From Galliscardovia ingluviei (GTDB taxonomy: Bacteria > Actinomycetota > Actinomycetes > Actinomycetales > Bifidobacteriaceae), in assembly GCF_014635685.1 (NCBI RefSeq), contig NZ_BMDH01000007.1, forward strand, positions 1 to 64,000: 64,000 nt of DNA, written 5' to 3'. The translations under genes were made by a program, and so were the position numbers. Shown here in pieces: positions 56,438-64,000 of the stretch (its first letter is position 1; each line of letters starts with the position of its first letter). The notes under the pieces are model-generated. The model had not been told where the DNA came from and ran no database searches. It saw only the letters and a list, made by a program, of their open reading frames with translations.

Positions 56438-59203
56438 ATGGCAGACGAACCAACAGGAATTGTCGCAGCCGATTCTGGCATTGTTGACACTGGCACTGGA
56501 ACGCATGTTCCAGAAGAGCATGAATTGCCTGAAGTTTTGCGCAATAATATGGATCTGTTTTTGCGGTTATTGCGCACTGTTCTTGAAGAATATGACGCTT
56601 CACTCGTTGGGCAGTTTGATACTTTACTTGAGTATGCCAATGAAGCAACAGGCGAAGAATACAGTGAATACGGCTTAGATTATGGCGATGCTGATCCAGA
56701 GCACGCAGGTTTTGAAAAAGCAGTACAACTTATTGATGATATTTCATTAGAAAATGCCACACTGCTTGCCCGCGCATTCGCAGCATATTTCCATTTAGCA
56801 AACTTAAGTGAAGAGAACTATCGTGTGGATGTATTGCGTTCACGCGAACATGATGTTCCTATTCACGCAGCCACCGACCCTATTAACGAAATGACAGGCG
56901 CATACAAGCGTATTTTTGAAGAGGTCGGTCCTGCAAAAGCCAAGGAACTACTGAATAAGCTTGAGTTCCACCCTGTATTTACTGCCCACCCAACTGAGGC
57001 ACGCCGCAAGGCAGTTGAAGGCAAAATCCGTCGTATTGCAGGGTTGCTTGCAGAGCGTCCAACATTAGGCGGCTCTGATTTGGCTGAAAATGAGCGCATG
57101 ATGCTCAATGAAATTGACGCGCTCTTCCGCACTTCCCCAATTGCAGTACGCAAGCCAACGCCTGTAGAAGAAGCCGATACTATTATCGACATCTTTGACA
57201 ATACCCTCTTTACTACAGTGCCAAAGGTGTATCGCAGATTTGATGACTGGATGCTTGGTGAGGAAGCCGGCAAAGTGGAGCCTGCCTGCCCAGCATTCTT
57301 CCATCCAGGAAGTTGGATTGGTTCTGACCGTGATGGCAACCCAAATGTGACTGCAAAAGTAAGCCGCCAGGTAGCACGCAAATTCTCCGACCATGTTATT
57401 GGCGCACTGCGTGATGCCACATTTGAAGTCGGTCGTAATTTAACGCTGGAATCTAAGGAAACTCAGCCAAGTGACGAATTGCGCACCTTGTGGAGTCACC
57501 AGCGTGAAATGAGCGAGCGCTTAACGGACAAGGCTTCTGTAATTTCTCGCAAAGAGCCACATCGTGCTGTGATGCTGGTGATTGCTGATCGTTTGCAGGC
57601 AACTATTGACCGCGATGCTGATTTAATGTACCCATCATGCGAGCGCTTTATCGAAGATCTGAAAATTGTGCAGCGTTCTTTAGCTCAGGCTGGTGCTAAA
57701 CGCAGTGCGTATGGTCCTTTGCAAACGTTGATTTGGCAGGCGCAAACTTTCGGCTTCCATATGGTTGAAATGGAATTCCGTCAGCATTCTGTAGTTCATG
57801 CACGTGCAGTAGCTGATATTCGTGAACATGGTTTGCACGGTGAGCGCGGCGAACTACAGCCAATGACGCGAGAAGTACTCGATACCTTCCGCGCTATGGG
57901 TGCTATTCAGCGCCGTTATGGTCAAAAGGCTGCACGTCGTTACATTATTTCGTTCACTAAGTCAGCGCAGAATGTTCGCGATGTATTCGAGCTTAATCGT
58001 CTGTCATTCACTCATGCCGAGGATGCTCCAACTATTGATGTTATTCCTCTGTTTGAGCAGTTAGAAGATTTGCAGCATTGCGTCAGCGTGCTCAATGATA
58101 TGCTACGTATTCCTGAGGTGCAGGCACGGTTGAAGGAAACCGGTCGCAAGATGGAAGTTATGCTTGGCTACTCGGATTCTTCTAAGGATGCCGGTCCTAC
58201 TACTTCTATTTTTGCATTGCATGAGGCAGAAGCCAATATTGTGGCTTGGGCTGAGGAAAACGATATTGATTTGACGCTGTTCCACGGTCGTGGCGGCGCT
58301 GTCGGTCGTGGCGGCGGTCCTGCAAACCGTGCAGTGCTGGCACAGCCAAGAGGTTCGGTGAATTGCCGCTTCAAGCTCACTGAGCAGGGTGAGGTTATTT
58401 TCGCTCGTTATGGCAATCCAATTTTGGCTATTCGTCATATTGAGTCTGTTGCTTCTGCAACGCTCTTGCAGTCCTCTCCAAGTGTGGAGAAGATGAATAC
58501 TGATATGACGGCTAAGTACGCTGATATGGCTGCTAAGCTCAATGAGGCTTCTCATAACCGCTTCTTGCAGCTGCTGGGTACTGAAGACTTTGCTCCTTGG
58601 TTCTCTATTGTCACGCCACTGACTGAGGTTGGTTTGTTGCCTATTGGCTCACGCCCTGCTAAGCGTGGTCTGGGCGCTAAGTCGCTTGATGATTTGCGTA
58701 CTATTCCTTGGGTATTCTCTTGGGCACAGGCGCGTATCAATCTTGCTGCTTGGTATGGTTTGGGCACTGCTTGCGAAGAGTTCGGCGATTTGCAGACTTT
58801 GCGTCAGGCGTATCAGGAATGGCCGCTGTTTAGCACATTTATTGACAATATTGAAATGTCTATTGCTAAAACAGATGAGCGCATTGCTAAATTGTATTTG
58901 GCATTGGGCGACCGTGATGATCTGCGCGATATGGTTATTGACGAAATGGAACTCACTCGTAAGTGGGTACTGCGTATCGTTGGTGATGATTGGCCATTGC
59001 AGCATCGTCATGTGCTCGGTCAGGCAATTCGTATTCGTTCCCCTTATGTGAATGCGTTGTCTGTGATGCAGGTACGAGCACTGAATTCTGTGCGTCGTCG
59101 TGATGCTAAGAATGAGCTTAGCGAAAGCCAAACCGCAGACTTTATCTATCTGATTCTGTGCACTGTGAGTGGTGTGGCAGCAGGTCTGCAGAACACTGGC
59201 TGA
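56438..59203 (+). CDS. ppc: Phosphoenolpyruvate carboxylase
   Basis: 921 residues. It adds bicarbonate to PEP to make oxaloacetate, refilling the incomplete TCA branch used for aspartate and glutamate. Motifs are VFTAHPTEARRKAVEGK (catalytic His), SWIGSDRDGNPNVT, VMLGYSDSSKDAGP and LFHGRGGAVGRGGGP, ending in the required QNTG. AAGGAGGTCTC before the ATG is an ideal ribosome binding site. Carbonic anhydrase, the next gene, supplies bicarbonate. A terminator follows. Confidence 0.96.
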   Translation: MADEPTGIVAADSGIVDTGTGTHVPEEHELPEVLRNNMDLFLRLLRTVLEEYDASLVGQFDTLLEYANEATGEEYSEYGLDYGDADPEHAGFEKAVQLIDDISLENATLLARAFAAYFHLANLSEENYRVDVLRSREHDVPIHAATDPINEMTGAYKRIFEEVGPAKAKELLNKLEFHPVFTAHPTEARRKAVEGKIRRIAGLLAERPTLGGSDLAENERMMLNEIDALFRTSPIAVRKPTPVEEADTIIDIFDNTLFTTVPKVYRRFDDWMLGEEAGKVEPACPAFFHPGSWIGSDRDGNPNVTAKVSRQVARKFSDHVIGALRDATFEVGRNLTLESKETQPSDELRTLWSHQREMSERLTDKASVISRKEPHRAVMLVIADRLQATIDRDADLMYPSCERFIEDLKIVQRSLAQAGAKRSAYGPLQTLIWQAQTFGFHMVEMEFRQHSVVHARAVADIREHGLHGERGELQPMTREVLDTFRAMGAIQRRYGQKAARRYIISFTKSAQNVRDVFELNRLSFTHAEDAPTIDVIPLFEQLEDLQHCVSVLNDMLRIPEVQARLKETGRKMEVMLGYSDSSKDAGPTTSIFALHEAEANIVAWAEENDIDLTLFHGRGGAVGRGGGPANRAVLAQPRGSVNCRFKLTEQGEVIFARYGNPILAIRHIESVASATLLQSSPSVEKMNTDMTAKYADMAAKLNEASHNRFLQLLGTEDFAPWFSIVTPLTEVGLLPIGSRPAKRGLGAKSLDDLRTIPWVFSWAQARINLAAWYGLGTACEEFGDLQTLRQAYQEWPLFSTFIDNIEMSIAKTDERIAKLYLALGDRDDLRDMVIDEMELTRKWVLRIVGDDWPLQHRHVLGQAIRIRSPYVNALSVMQVRALNSVRRRDAKNELSESQTADFIYLILCTVSGVAAGLQNTG

Positions 59204-59223
59204 TATTTAGTTAAGCCGTCTAG

Positions 59224-59263
59224 CCGCTATGATTGGGCAACTCGCCTGACCATAGCGGTTTTT
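59224..59263 (+). terminator. Intrinsic terminator after ppc
   Basis: CCGCTATG (59224-59231) pairs with CATAGCGG (59251-59258), followed by TTTTT, 20 nt after the ppc stop. Confidence 0.85.
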
Positions 59264-59386
59264 CATATTGAACATTGTATATCACATATCTTGCCATATA
59301 TTGGCGTGCCGTATAGGTCCTCGCGTACCATGAGTGTTGGTAGGAATAAGGTAAGTTCCTCAACTTCCCGTACTGAGGATAGGTGT

Positions 59387-59986
59387 ATGGATACTACGGA
59401 AACTCGCGCAAACGAAATATTAACCCGTCTACTTGCAGGCAATCACCGCTTTGCTGATAATAAGCTCAAGCACCCTCATCAAAATCCTGCGGCGCGTATT
59501 CAACTATTCGAACAGCAGCGCCCTGATGCAGTTATCCTGTCTTGCTCAGATTCACGAGTGGCGCCAGAAGTTATTTTTGACCAGGGATTAGGCGACATTT
59601 TCTCTATTCGCGTGGTTGGTCATGTTGCTGACGCTTCCGCTATTGAGTCTATTGAGTATGCCGTAACTCAGCTTCGTGCTGGCATTATTATGGTTATGGG
59701 ACATCAGCATTGCGGCGGAGTACGTGGGGCAATTCACAAGCTACGCAGTGGCGGTAGTACTTCTGATTCTGTATTACTTTCAGAAATTGGTAAGTCAGTG
59801 CGTGTAGCTATTGAATCTGATATTACTGATGCTGATGATATTGAGCGCGTACATGTGGCTCAAACATTGGAGACGCTTATCGACAAATCGGAGGCTATTC
59901 GTCAGGCAGTGGCTCGCGGCGATGTGCGATTAGTTGGTGCACGATATGTGATGGAGACTGGTTTAGTAGAAATACTGTCGTTCTAG
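59387..59986 (+). CDS. Beta-class carbonic anhydrase
   Basis: 199 residues. Zinc and catalytic residues: Cys and Asp in ILSCSDSRVAPE, and His and Cys in MGHQHCGGVRGA. It interconverts CO2 and bicarbonate in the cytosol. ATG 59387 is chosen because GAGGATAGG lies upstream; the frame is open 32 codons further. It sits just after ppc but behind a terminator, so it probably has its own promoter. Confidence 0.92.
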   Translation: MDTTETRANEILTRLLAGNHRFADNKLKHPHQNPAARIQLFEQQRPDAVILSCSDSRVAPEVIFDQGLGDIFSIRVVGHVADASAIESIEYAVTQLRAGIIMVMGHQHCGGVRGAIHKLRSGGSTSDSVLLSEIGKSVRVAIESDITDADDIERVHVAQTLETLIDKSEAIRQAVARGDVRLVGARYVMETGLVEILSF

Positions 59987-60153
59987 TCTTCTAGTCGTTC
60001 TAGCCATTCCAATAGCTCTTCGGCTACTAATGGAATGCATAAGCTCGCACTATGCGCTAGTTGATTCAGCTACTTCACTAATGCAATTGCTTTGCTGATA
60101 ATTTCCTAAATTTTGCATATTCTCCATCAATATATTTGTAGAATAGAACCGCT

Positions 60154-61527
60154 ATGTCACTTGGTGTAAACATTGTTTTAATTGTTGTTTTTTTGTTGAT
60201 TGGTTCTGTCTTTTCTGGAACAGAGCTTGCTCTGGTGAGCTTGCGCAGTTCACAAATTGAGCAGATGGAGCAGGAGGATGCGCGTGGAGCTCGCGTGGCC
60301 AAAATTGCGCGCGATCCAAATACTTTCCTTTCTACCGTGCAGATTGGCGTCACACTATCTGGTTTCCTTTCTGCATCGTTTGGCGCGTCTTCTATCGCAC
60401 CATTTCTTATTCCAGTTGTTGAGTCGTGGGGTGTGCCAACTGCTGCTGCAGGAGCACTTGTCACCATTGTGCTGACACTGATTATCTCCTACTGCTCTAT
60501 TGTGATTTCTGAGCTCGTGCCTAAGCGTATTGCTATGCAGCGCACTGAACAGATTGCACGAGCTGTAGTTCCTGCTATTGATACTTTTGCCAAGATTTGT
60601 AAACCAATTATTTGGTTAATTGGCAAGAATACCAACGGTATTGTGCGATTGCTTGGCTTTGACCCTAATGAAACAGAAACTGAAGTTTCTGATGAAGAAT
60701 TGCGTGTGCTAGTCAATTCAAATAGTAATTTAGGTAAAGATGAGCGCACCATTCTTGATGATGTGTTTGACGCTTCAGAAACTATTGTTGCCGAAGTAAT
60801 GCGACCCCGCGCTGATGTGGTATTTCTTGAAGGTAGTATGTTGCTTGAAGAGGCAGCACAATACGTACGCGAAATGCCATATTCACGCTACCCTGTAACC
60901 GGTAAAGATTTTGATGATGTACTCGGGTTTGTACATGTGCGTGATCTGCTGGATATTCGAGATCCTAAGGCGCAAACTGTTGCTGATGTGACGCGCGAAG
61001 GCATTAGCCTACCGGGCACATCAAAACTCTTACCATCGCTGAGTTTGCTACGTAAACGCGGTATTCATTTAGCTATTGTTATTGATGAGTATGGCGGCAC
61101 TGACGGCATTGTGACACTAGAAGATATGACTGAGGAGCTGGTCGGTGATATTCGTGATGAATATGATTTACCTGAAGATTCGGCTGCTCAGGGTTCGGCA
61201 AGCGTATTTGTCAATGGCGTCGCCACCATTGACGGCGGTATGACGCTGGAAGATTTTGATGATGTCACCGGCATTGAGCTTGAGGATGGTCCTTATGAGA
61301 CTGTCGCCGGATATTTCTTAGCTCATACTGGCGAAATGGGCAAAGTTGGTGACGTACTGCACTCTGATGATGGCTACGATATGGTGATTACTGCCGTTGA
61401 CGGGCGTCGCATACAAACTTTAGAAGTGCGTAAATCTACTGCAAACGATGCTCGTACTCATACTGATGATGCTGTTACGCATGACGATAATACTGCAGTA
61501 AGCGATACCGCAGAGCGGCAGCAATAG
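60154..61527 (+). CDS. CNNM/CorC-HlyC family transporter-associated protein (DUF21-CBS)
   Basis: 457 residues. The N-terminal DUF21 domain has membrane segments from residue 4 (NIVLIVVFLLIGSVFSGTELALVSL) to about 155. Two CBS domains follow (VAEVMRPRADVVFLEGS, then FVHVRDLLDI and AIVIDEYGGTDGIVTLEDMTEELVGDI), then a C-terminal CorC_HlyC domain. Members are magnesium or cobalt export or homeostasis proteins. The ATG has no clear ribosome binding site; TAGAAT lies 9 bp before it, so a leaderless or near-leaderless transcript is possible. The C-terminus is a short polar tail. Confidence 0.9.
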   Translation: MSLGVNIVLIVVFLLIGSVFSGTELALVSLRSSQIEQMEQEDARGARVAKIARDPNTFLSTVQIGVTLSGFLSASFGASSIAPFLIPVVESWGVPTAAAGALVTIVLTLIISYCSIVISELVPKRIAMQRTEQIARAVVPAIDTFAKICKPIIWLIGKNTNGIVRLLGFDPNETETEVSDEELRVLVNSNSNLGKDERTILDDVFDASETIVAEVMRPRADVVFLEGSMLLEEAAQYVREMPYSRYPVTGKDFDDVLGFVHVRDLLDIRDPKAQTVADVTREGISLPGTSKLLPSLSLLRKRGIHLAIVIDEYGGTDGIVTLEDMTEELVGDIRDEYDLPEDSAAQGSASVFVNGVATIDGGMTLEDFDDVTGIELEDGPYETVAGYFLAHTGEMGKVGDVLHSDDGYDMVITAVDGRRIQTLEVRKSTANDARTHTDDAVTHDDNTAVSDTAERQQ

Positions 61528-61686
61528 TGTGATATTCATCACTCTTTCCCAAAGAGCAAAGTTGCCAACGCACTTATCAACTTCGCTCTACAATAGAGGT
61601 AATCAGACGGCATATGGGGTGCCGCACAATAAAAAGTGAAAAAGCATAATACAAATAACAACTTGTAATGCATTGCTGGAGGAAAA

Positions 61687-62166
61687 ATGGCATTAGAATA
61701 CGTAGTTCCAGGACTTACTGAAGAAGTTTCTGAAAAGATTGTTGCAATTTTGCAAAGCCGCTTGAGCCAGGAGCAAGAGGCAGCCTTGGTATTGAAGCAT
61801 GCTCACTGGAATGTTGAAGGACCAAACTTTATTGCAGTTCATGAAATGATTGATCCAGAAGTAACTGCAGTGCTCGCTCAGGCAGATGAAACCGCAGAAC
61901 GTATTTCTACTTTGGGCGGCTCTCCAGATGGCACTCCAGATGCTATTGTGCGCAATCGTTCTTGGGAAGGCCTGGGACTTAAGGGTCACCAGTCAACTAC
62001 CGATTACATCAATGCTTTGATTGCTTACTACGATGAGTTCATTGCTAACGACCGTAAGGCTATTGCTGAGCTTGATGAATTGGACGTTATTAGCTCCAAT
62101 ATTATTCAGGATCATGTGCAGGAGCTGGAGAAGTTCCAGTGGTTCTTGCGCTCTCATGTAGCATAA
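61687..62166 (+). CDS. dps: Dps-family ferritin-like DNA-protection protein
   Basis: 159 residues. The intersubunit ferroxidase residues are seen in LKHAHWNVEGPNFIAVHEMID and ADETAERISTLGG, the usual H-x10-12-D-x3-E arrangement. Dps 12-mers oxidise and store iron with H2O2 and shield DNA. GCTGGAGGAAAA precedes the ATG. The leader has a short CGGCA/TGCCG stem (61608-61624). Relevant to the peroxide-producing pyruvate oxidase in this window. Confidence 0.93.
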   Translation: MALEYVVPGLTEEVSEKIVAILQSRLSQEQEAALVLKHAHWNVEGPNFIAVHEMIDPEVTAVLAQADETAERISTLGGSPDGTPDAIVRNRSWEGLGLKGHQSTTDYINALIAYYDEFIANDRKAIAELDELDVISSNIIQDHVQELEKFQWFLRSHVA

Positions 62167-62229
62167 GAAGCCATCGATCAGACTTACGCTATAGCGACGT
62201 CCTAAGAGAGGGTCTATAAGACTATGAAT

Positions 62230-62262
62230 GTGCGTGTGGAAGGGTATTCTTTCCACACGCAC
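62230..62262. terminator. Strong bidirectional hairpin terminator between dps and pdxT
   Basis: A perfect 12-bp stem (GTGCGTGTGGAA with TTCCACACGCAC) with a 9-nt loop lies between convergent dps and pdxT. On the plus strand a GTTTTG-type T tract follows a few bases later; it may serve both genes. Confidence 0.7.
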
Positions 62263-62310
62263 TGTTGTATCGGGTTTTGTTACTTTCTCAGTATTGCTTT
62301 CTAGCTACAG

Positions 62311-62880
62311 CTACATGCGCAAAAAGTACTCATGCACACTCGTATCACTATCTACCTCGGGATGAAAAGCCGTCACTAGTTGGTTCTTCCAGCGTGCAGC
62401 AACAATATTTCCATCTACACGAGAGAGCACAGATACGCTATCTTCTACCGAATCCAAGTAGGGAGCACGAATAAAAGTCATCGGCACCTGCATATCTGCG
62501 AAGGTATCGACTGTGTGAAAACTCCCAAGCTGGCGACCATAAGCATTACGGCGTACGCACGCAGGAAATGTGGCAAGAGCTCCTGATTGAGTATCGCCTC
62601 CTTGCCCATTATCCACATGTTGCGCCAAAAGAATCATTCCTGCGCAAGTGCCAAACGTAGGCATTCCTTCCTCGATTTTACGGCGTAACAGTGTATCCAT
62701 ACCGCGTTCTTTAAGCAGTTTGCTCTGCACAGTGCTTTCCCCACCGGGGAGAATTAAACGGTCAAATGCAAGCGCACAATCATCGCTATCACGCAGCTCA
62801 ATGACGGTTTCTCCTAGTTCTTTAAGTCGGGATTCATGCTCAGCAAAAGCTCCTTGAAGCGCAAGCACAGCTGTTGTCAT
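62311..62880 (-). CDS. pdxT: PLP synthase glutaminase subunit PdxT
   Basis: 189 residues. It releases ammonia from glutamine for PdxS. Motifs are TTAVLALQGAFAEHESRL, LILPGGESTVQSKL, the nucleophile Cys in FGTCAGMILLA, and the His-x-Glu in TAFHPEVDSD. The ATG has GAGGAGAAGCG upstream, and this ribosome binding site is part of a 19-bp tandem duplication. It follows pdxS by 45 nt. Confidence 0.95.
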   Translation of the reverse strand: MTTAVLALQGAFAEHESRLKELGETVIELRDSDDCALAFDRLILPGGESTVQSKLLKERGMDTLLRRKIEEGMPTFGTCAGMILLAQHVDNGQGGDTQSGALATFPACVRRNAYGRQLGSFHTVDTFADMQVPMTFIRAPYLDSVEDSVSVLSRVDGNIVAARWKNQLVTAFHPEVDSDTSVHEYFLRM

Positions 62881-62883
62881 CGC

Positions 62884-62921
62884 TTCTCCTCACTTTCACT
62901 AGTTCTCCTCACTCTCACTAG
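62884..62921 (-). repeat. 19-bp tandem duplication containing the pdxT ribosome binding site
   Basis: Plus-strand TTCTCCTCACTTTCACTAG (62884-62902) is followed directly by TTCTCCTCACTCTCACTAG (62903-62921), one difference. On the minus strand each copy ends in GAGGAGAA; the copy nearest the ATG (62880) is the working ribosome binding site, and the second lies 19 nt further up. Confidence 0.75.
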
Positions 62922-62925
62922 CGGA

Positions 62926-63819
62926 TTATTTGCCGCGTTCAGCCATCAATAACTCAATTTCATCCTTATTGATGCCCACCATGGCTTCACCGAGATCTTC
63001 TGAAAGCTCTGCAATTTTTGCTGGATCATTGAAACTGGTAGTAGCGCCCACAATCGCACGCGCACGCTTGACTGGATCACCAGAAGCAAAAATACCGCTT
63101 CCAACAAAAACACCTTCCGCACCCAGCTGCATCATCAGCGCAGCATCTGCAGGGGTGGCAATACCTCCAGCCGCAAAATTAACTACTGGAAGTTTGCTAT
63201 GGTCATGCACATATTGCACTAGTTCAACACTTACTCGCAGTTGCTTAGCTTCCTCCCAAAGCTCATCTTCACGCATACTGACAATGCGGCGAATCTGCGC
63301 ATTCATAGCTCGCATATGGCTTACTGCCTGTACAACATCGCCAGTGCCAGGTTCACCTTTTGTGCGAATCATTGTCGCACCTTCGCTGATACGACGCAGT
63401 GCTTCACCAAGGTCCTTTGCCCCACATACAAATGGCACATCAAAAGCAGTTTTATCAATATGGTAGATATCGTCAGCTGGAGAAAGCACTTCTGATTCGT
63501 CAATATAATCAATATCAATTGCTTGGAGCACTTGTGCTTCCACAAAATGACCAATGCGTACTTTTGCCATCACCGGAATACTCACTGCTTCTTGGATTCC
63601 CTTAATCATCTTTGGGTCACTCATGCGAGAAACTCCTCCAGCAGCACGAATATCTGCAGGAATACGCTCAAGCGCCATAACGGCACAGGCGCCCGCTTCT
63701 TCTGCAATACGCGCTTGCTCAGGGGTTGTGACATCCATAATCACTCCACCTTTGAGCATTTGTGCAAGTTCTCGGTTAAGTTTTGTTCGGGTGATAGCAT
63801 CGCGCTCTTCTGCGGTCAT
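62926..63819 (-). CDS. pdxS: PLP synthase subunit PdxS
   Basis: 297 residues. It makes pyridoxal 5'-phosphate from ribose 5-phosphate, glyceraldehyde 3-phosphate and ammonia. The N-terminus [20 protein letters not shown], the Lys in [15 protein letters not shown], and [20 protein letters not shown] are diagnostic. AGGAGCATAT precedes the ATG. pdxS-pdxT form an operon. Upstream (63820-64000) a 10-bp tandem repeat CCGAGATCTA lies at 63887-63906; no MocR/PdxR-type regulator gene is seen in the window. Confidence 0.97.
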   Translation of the reverse strand: MTAEERDAITRTKLNRELAQMLKGGVIMDVTTPEQARIAEEAGACAVMALERIPADIRAAGGVSRMSDPKMIKGIQEAVSIPVMAKVRIGHFVEAQVLQAIDIDYIDESEVLSPADDIYHIDKTAFDVPFVCGAKDLGEALRRISEGATMIRTKGEPGTGDVVQAVSHMRAMNAQIRRIVSMREDELWEEAKQLRVSVELVQYVHDHSKLPVVNFAAGGIATPADAALMMQLGAEGVFVGSGIFASGDPVKRARAIVGATTSFNDPAKIAELSEDLGEAMVGINKDEIELLMAERGK

Positions 63820-64000
63820 ATATGCTCCTAAATTTTCTTATTATTTGTGCGCTTACATACGTAAGTCCATGGTGTTTATTGCGGTTCCGAGATCTACCGA
63901 GATCTACTCTGCCTTGAAGCGATTGCTACATAGTACTGTGGTTTATCTCAAAACATTTTGAGGATAATACCCATCTGACTATGTGGAAATAACCAATATT

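Overview
The window looks like part of the chromosome of a member of the Bifidobacteriaceae (Bifidobacterium or a moderate-GC relative such as Alloscardovia or Scardovia; I cannot settle the genus). The reasons are a 16S-23S spacer without tRNA genes, a complete mevalonate-pathway kinase operon ending in a type II IPP isomerase, an actinobacterial fhaA-fhaB-pstP-rodA-pbpA-pknA-pknB operon with crgA, a class E sortase and a DUF881 gene nearby, and a bifidobacterial-type sortase-dependent pilus operon.

Layout. 1-3.2 kb: rRNA operon on the minus strand (23S cut by the window edge, spacer, complete 16S, leader). 3.6-8.6 kb: accessory stretch with a pyruvate oxidase, a C-terminal scrap of a GH2 glycosidase, an AgrC/AgrA-like two-component system, and a dead RelB/DinJ-type antitoxin that keeps a palindromic operator-like sequence. 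8.7-13.4 kb: mevalonate operon mvaK1-mvaD-mvaK2-fni (minus strand), preceded by a degenerate ~18-bp repeat array. 13.7-20 kb: GtrA-like membrane protein and two GH3 beta-glucosidases, one circularly permuted and membrane anchored. 20.5-23.2 kb: NAD(P)-dependent epimerase-like protein, sirtuin, Nudix hydrolase. 23.3-33.2 kb: seven-gene growth and division signalling operon. 33.2-41.6 kb: sortase-dependent pilus operon (tip adhesin, backbone pilin, class C sortase), placed between pknB and the genes that usually accompany this cluster. 42.3-47.7 kb: trpG/pabA-like amidotransferase, class E sortase, DUF881 protein, CrgA, rhomboid protease, two small membrane proteins. 47.2-48.1 kb: dense cluster of DnaA-box-like sequences with a duplicated 39-bp module, a candidate replication origin or DnaA-binding locus. 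48.2-64 kb: glycogen phosphorylase, SCP2-like protein, DUF3073 protein, trpS, aldo/keto reductase, ThrE-type exporter, PEP carboxylase, carbonic anhydrase, CNNM/CorC protein, Dps, and pdxS-pdxT.

How the genes work together. Pyruvate oxidase would turn pyruvate and O2 into acetyl phosphate, CO2 and H2O2; Dps in the same window could protect DNA and iron from the peroxide. PEP carboxylase and carbonic anhydrase form an adjacent CO2/bicarbonate-linked pair. The Ser/Thr kinases, phosphatase, FHA proteins, RodA, PBP and CrgA link peptidoglycan synthesis to growth and division. Glycogen phosphorylase and the GH3 enzymes serve carbohydrate use, and a LacI-type operator-like palindrome sits in front of glgP.

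The most striking observation is an 8-G run on the minus strand (41530-41537) inside the 5' coding region of the tip adhesin. A good start codon upstream is out of frame with the 1,597-codon body by one base, so nine Gs would restore a continuous signal peptide. This is the signature of an ON/OFF slipped-strand phase switch, read here in the OFF state. Second is the DnaA-box cluster at 47.2-48.1 kb, which has no dnaA gene beside it.
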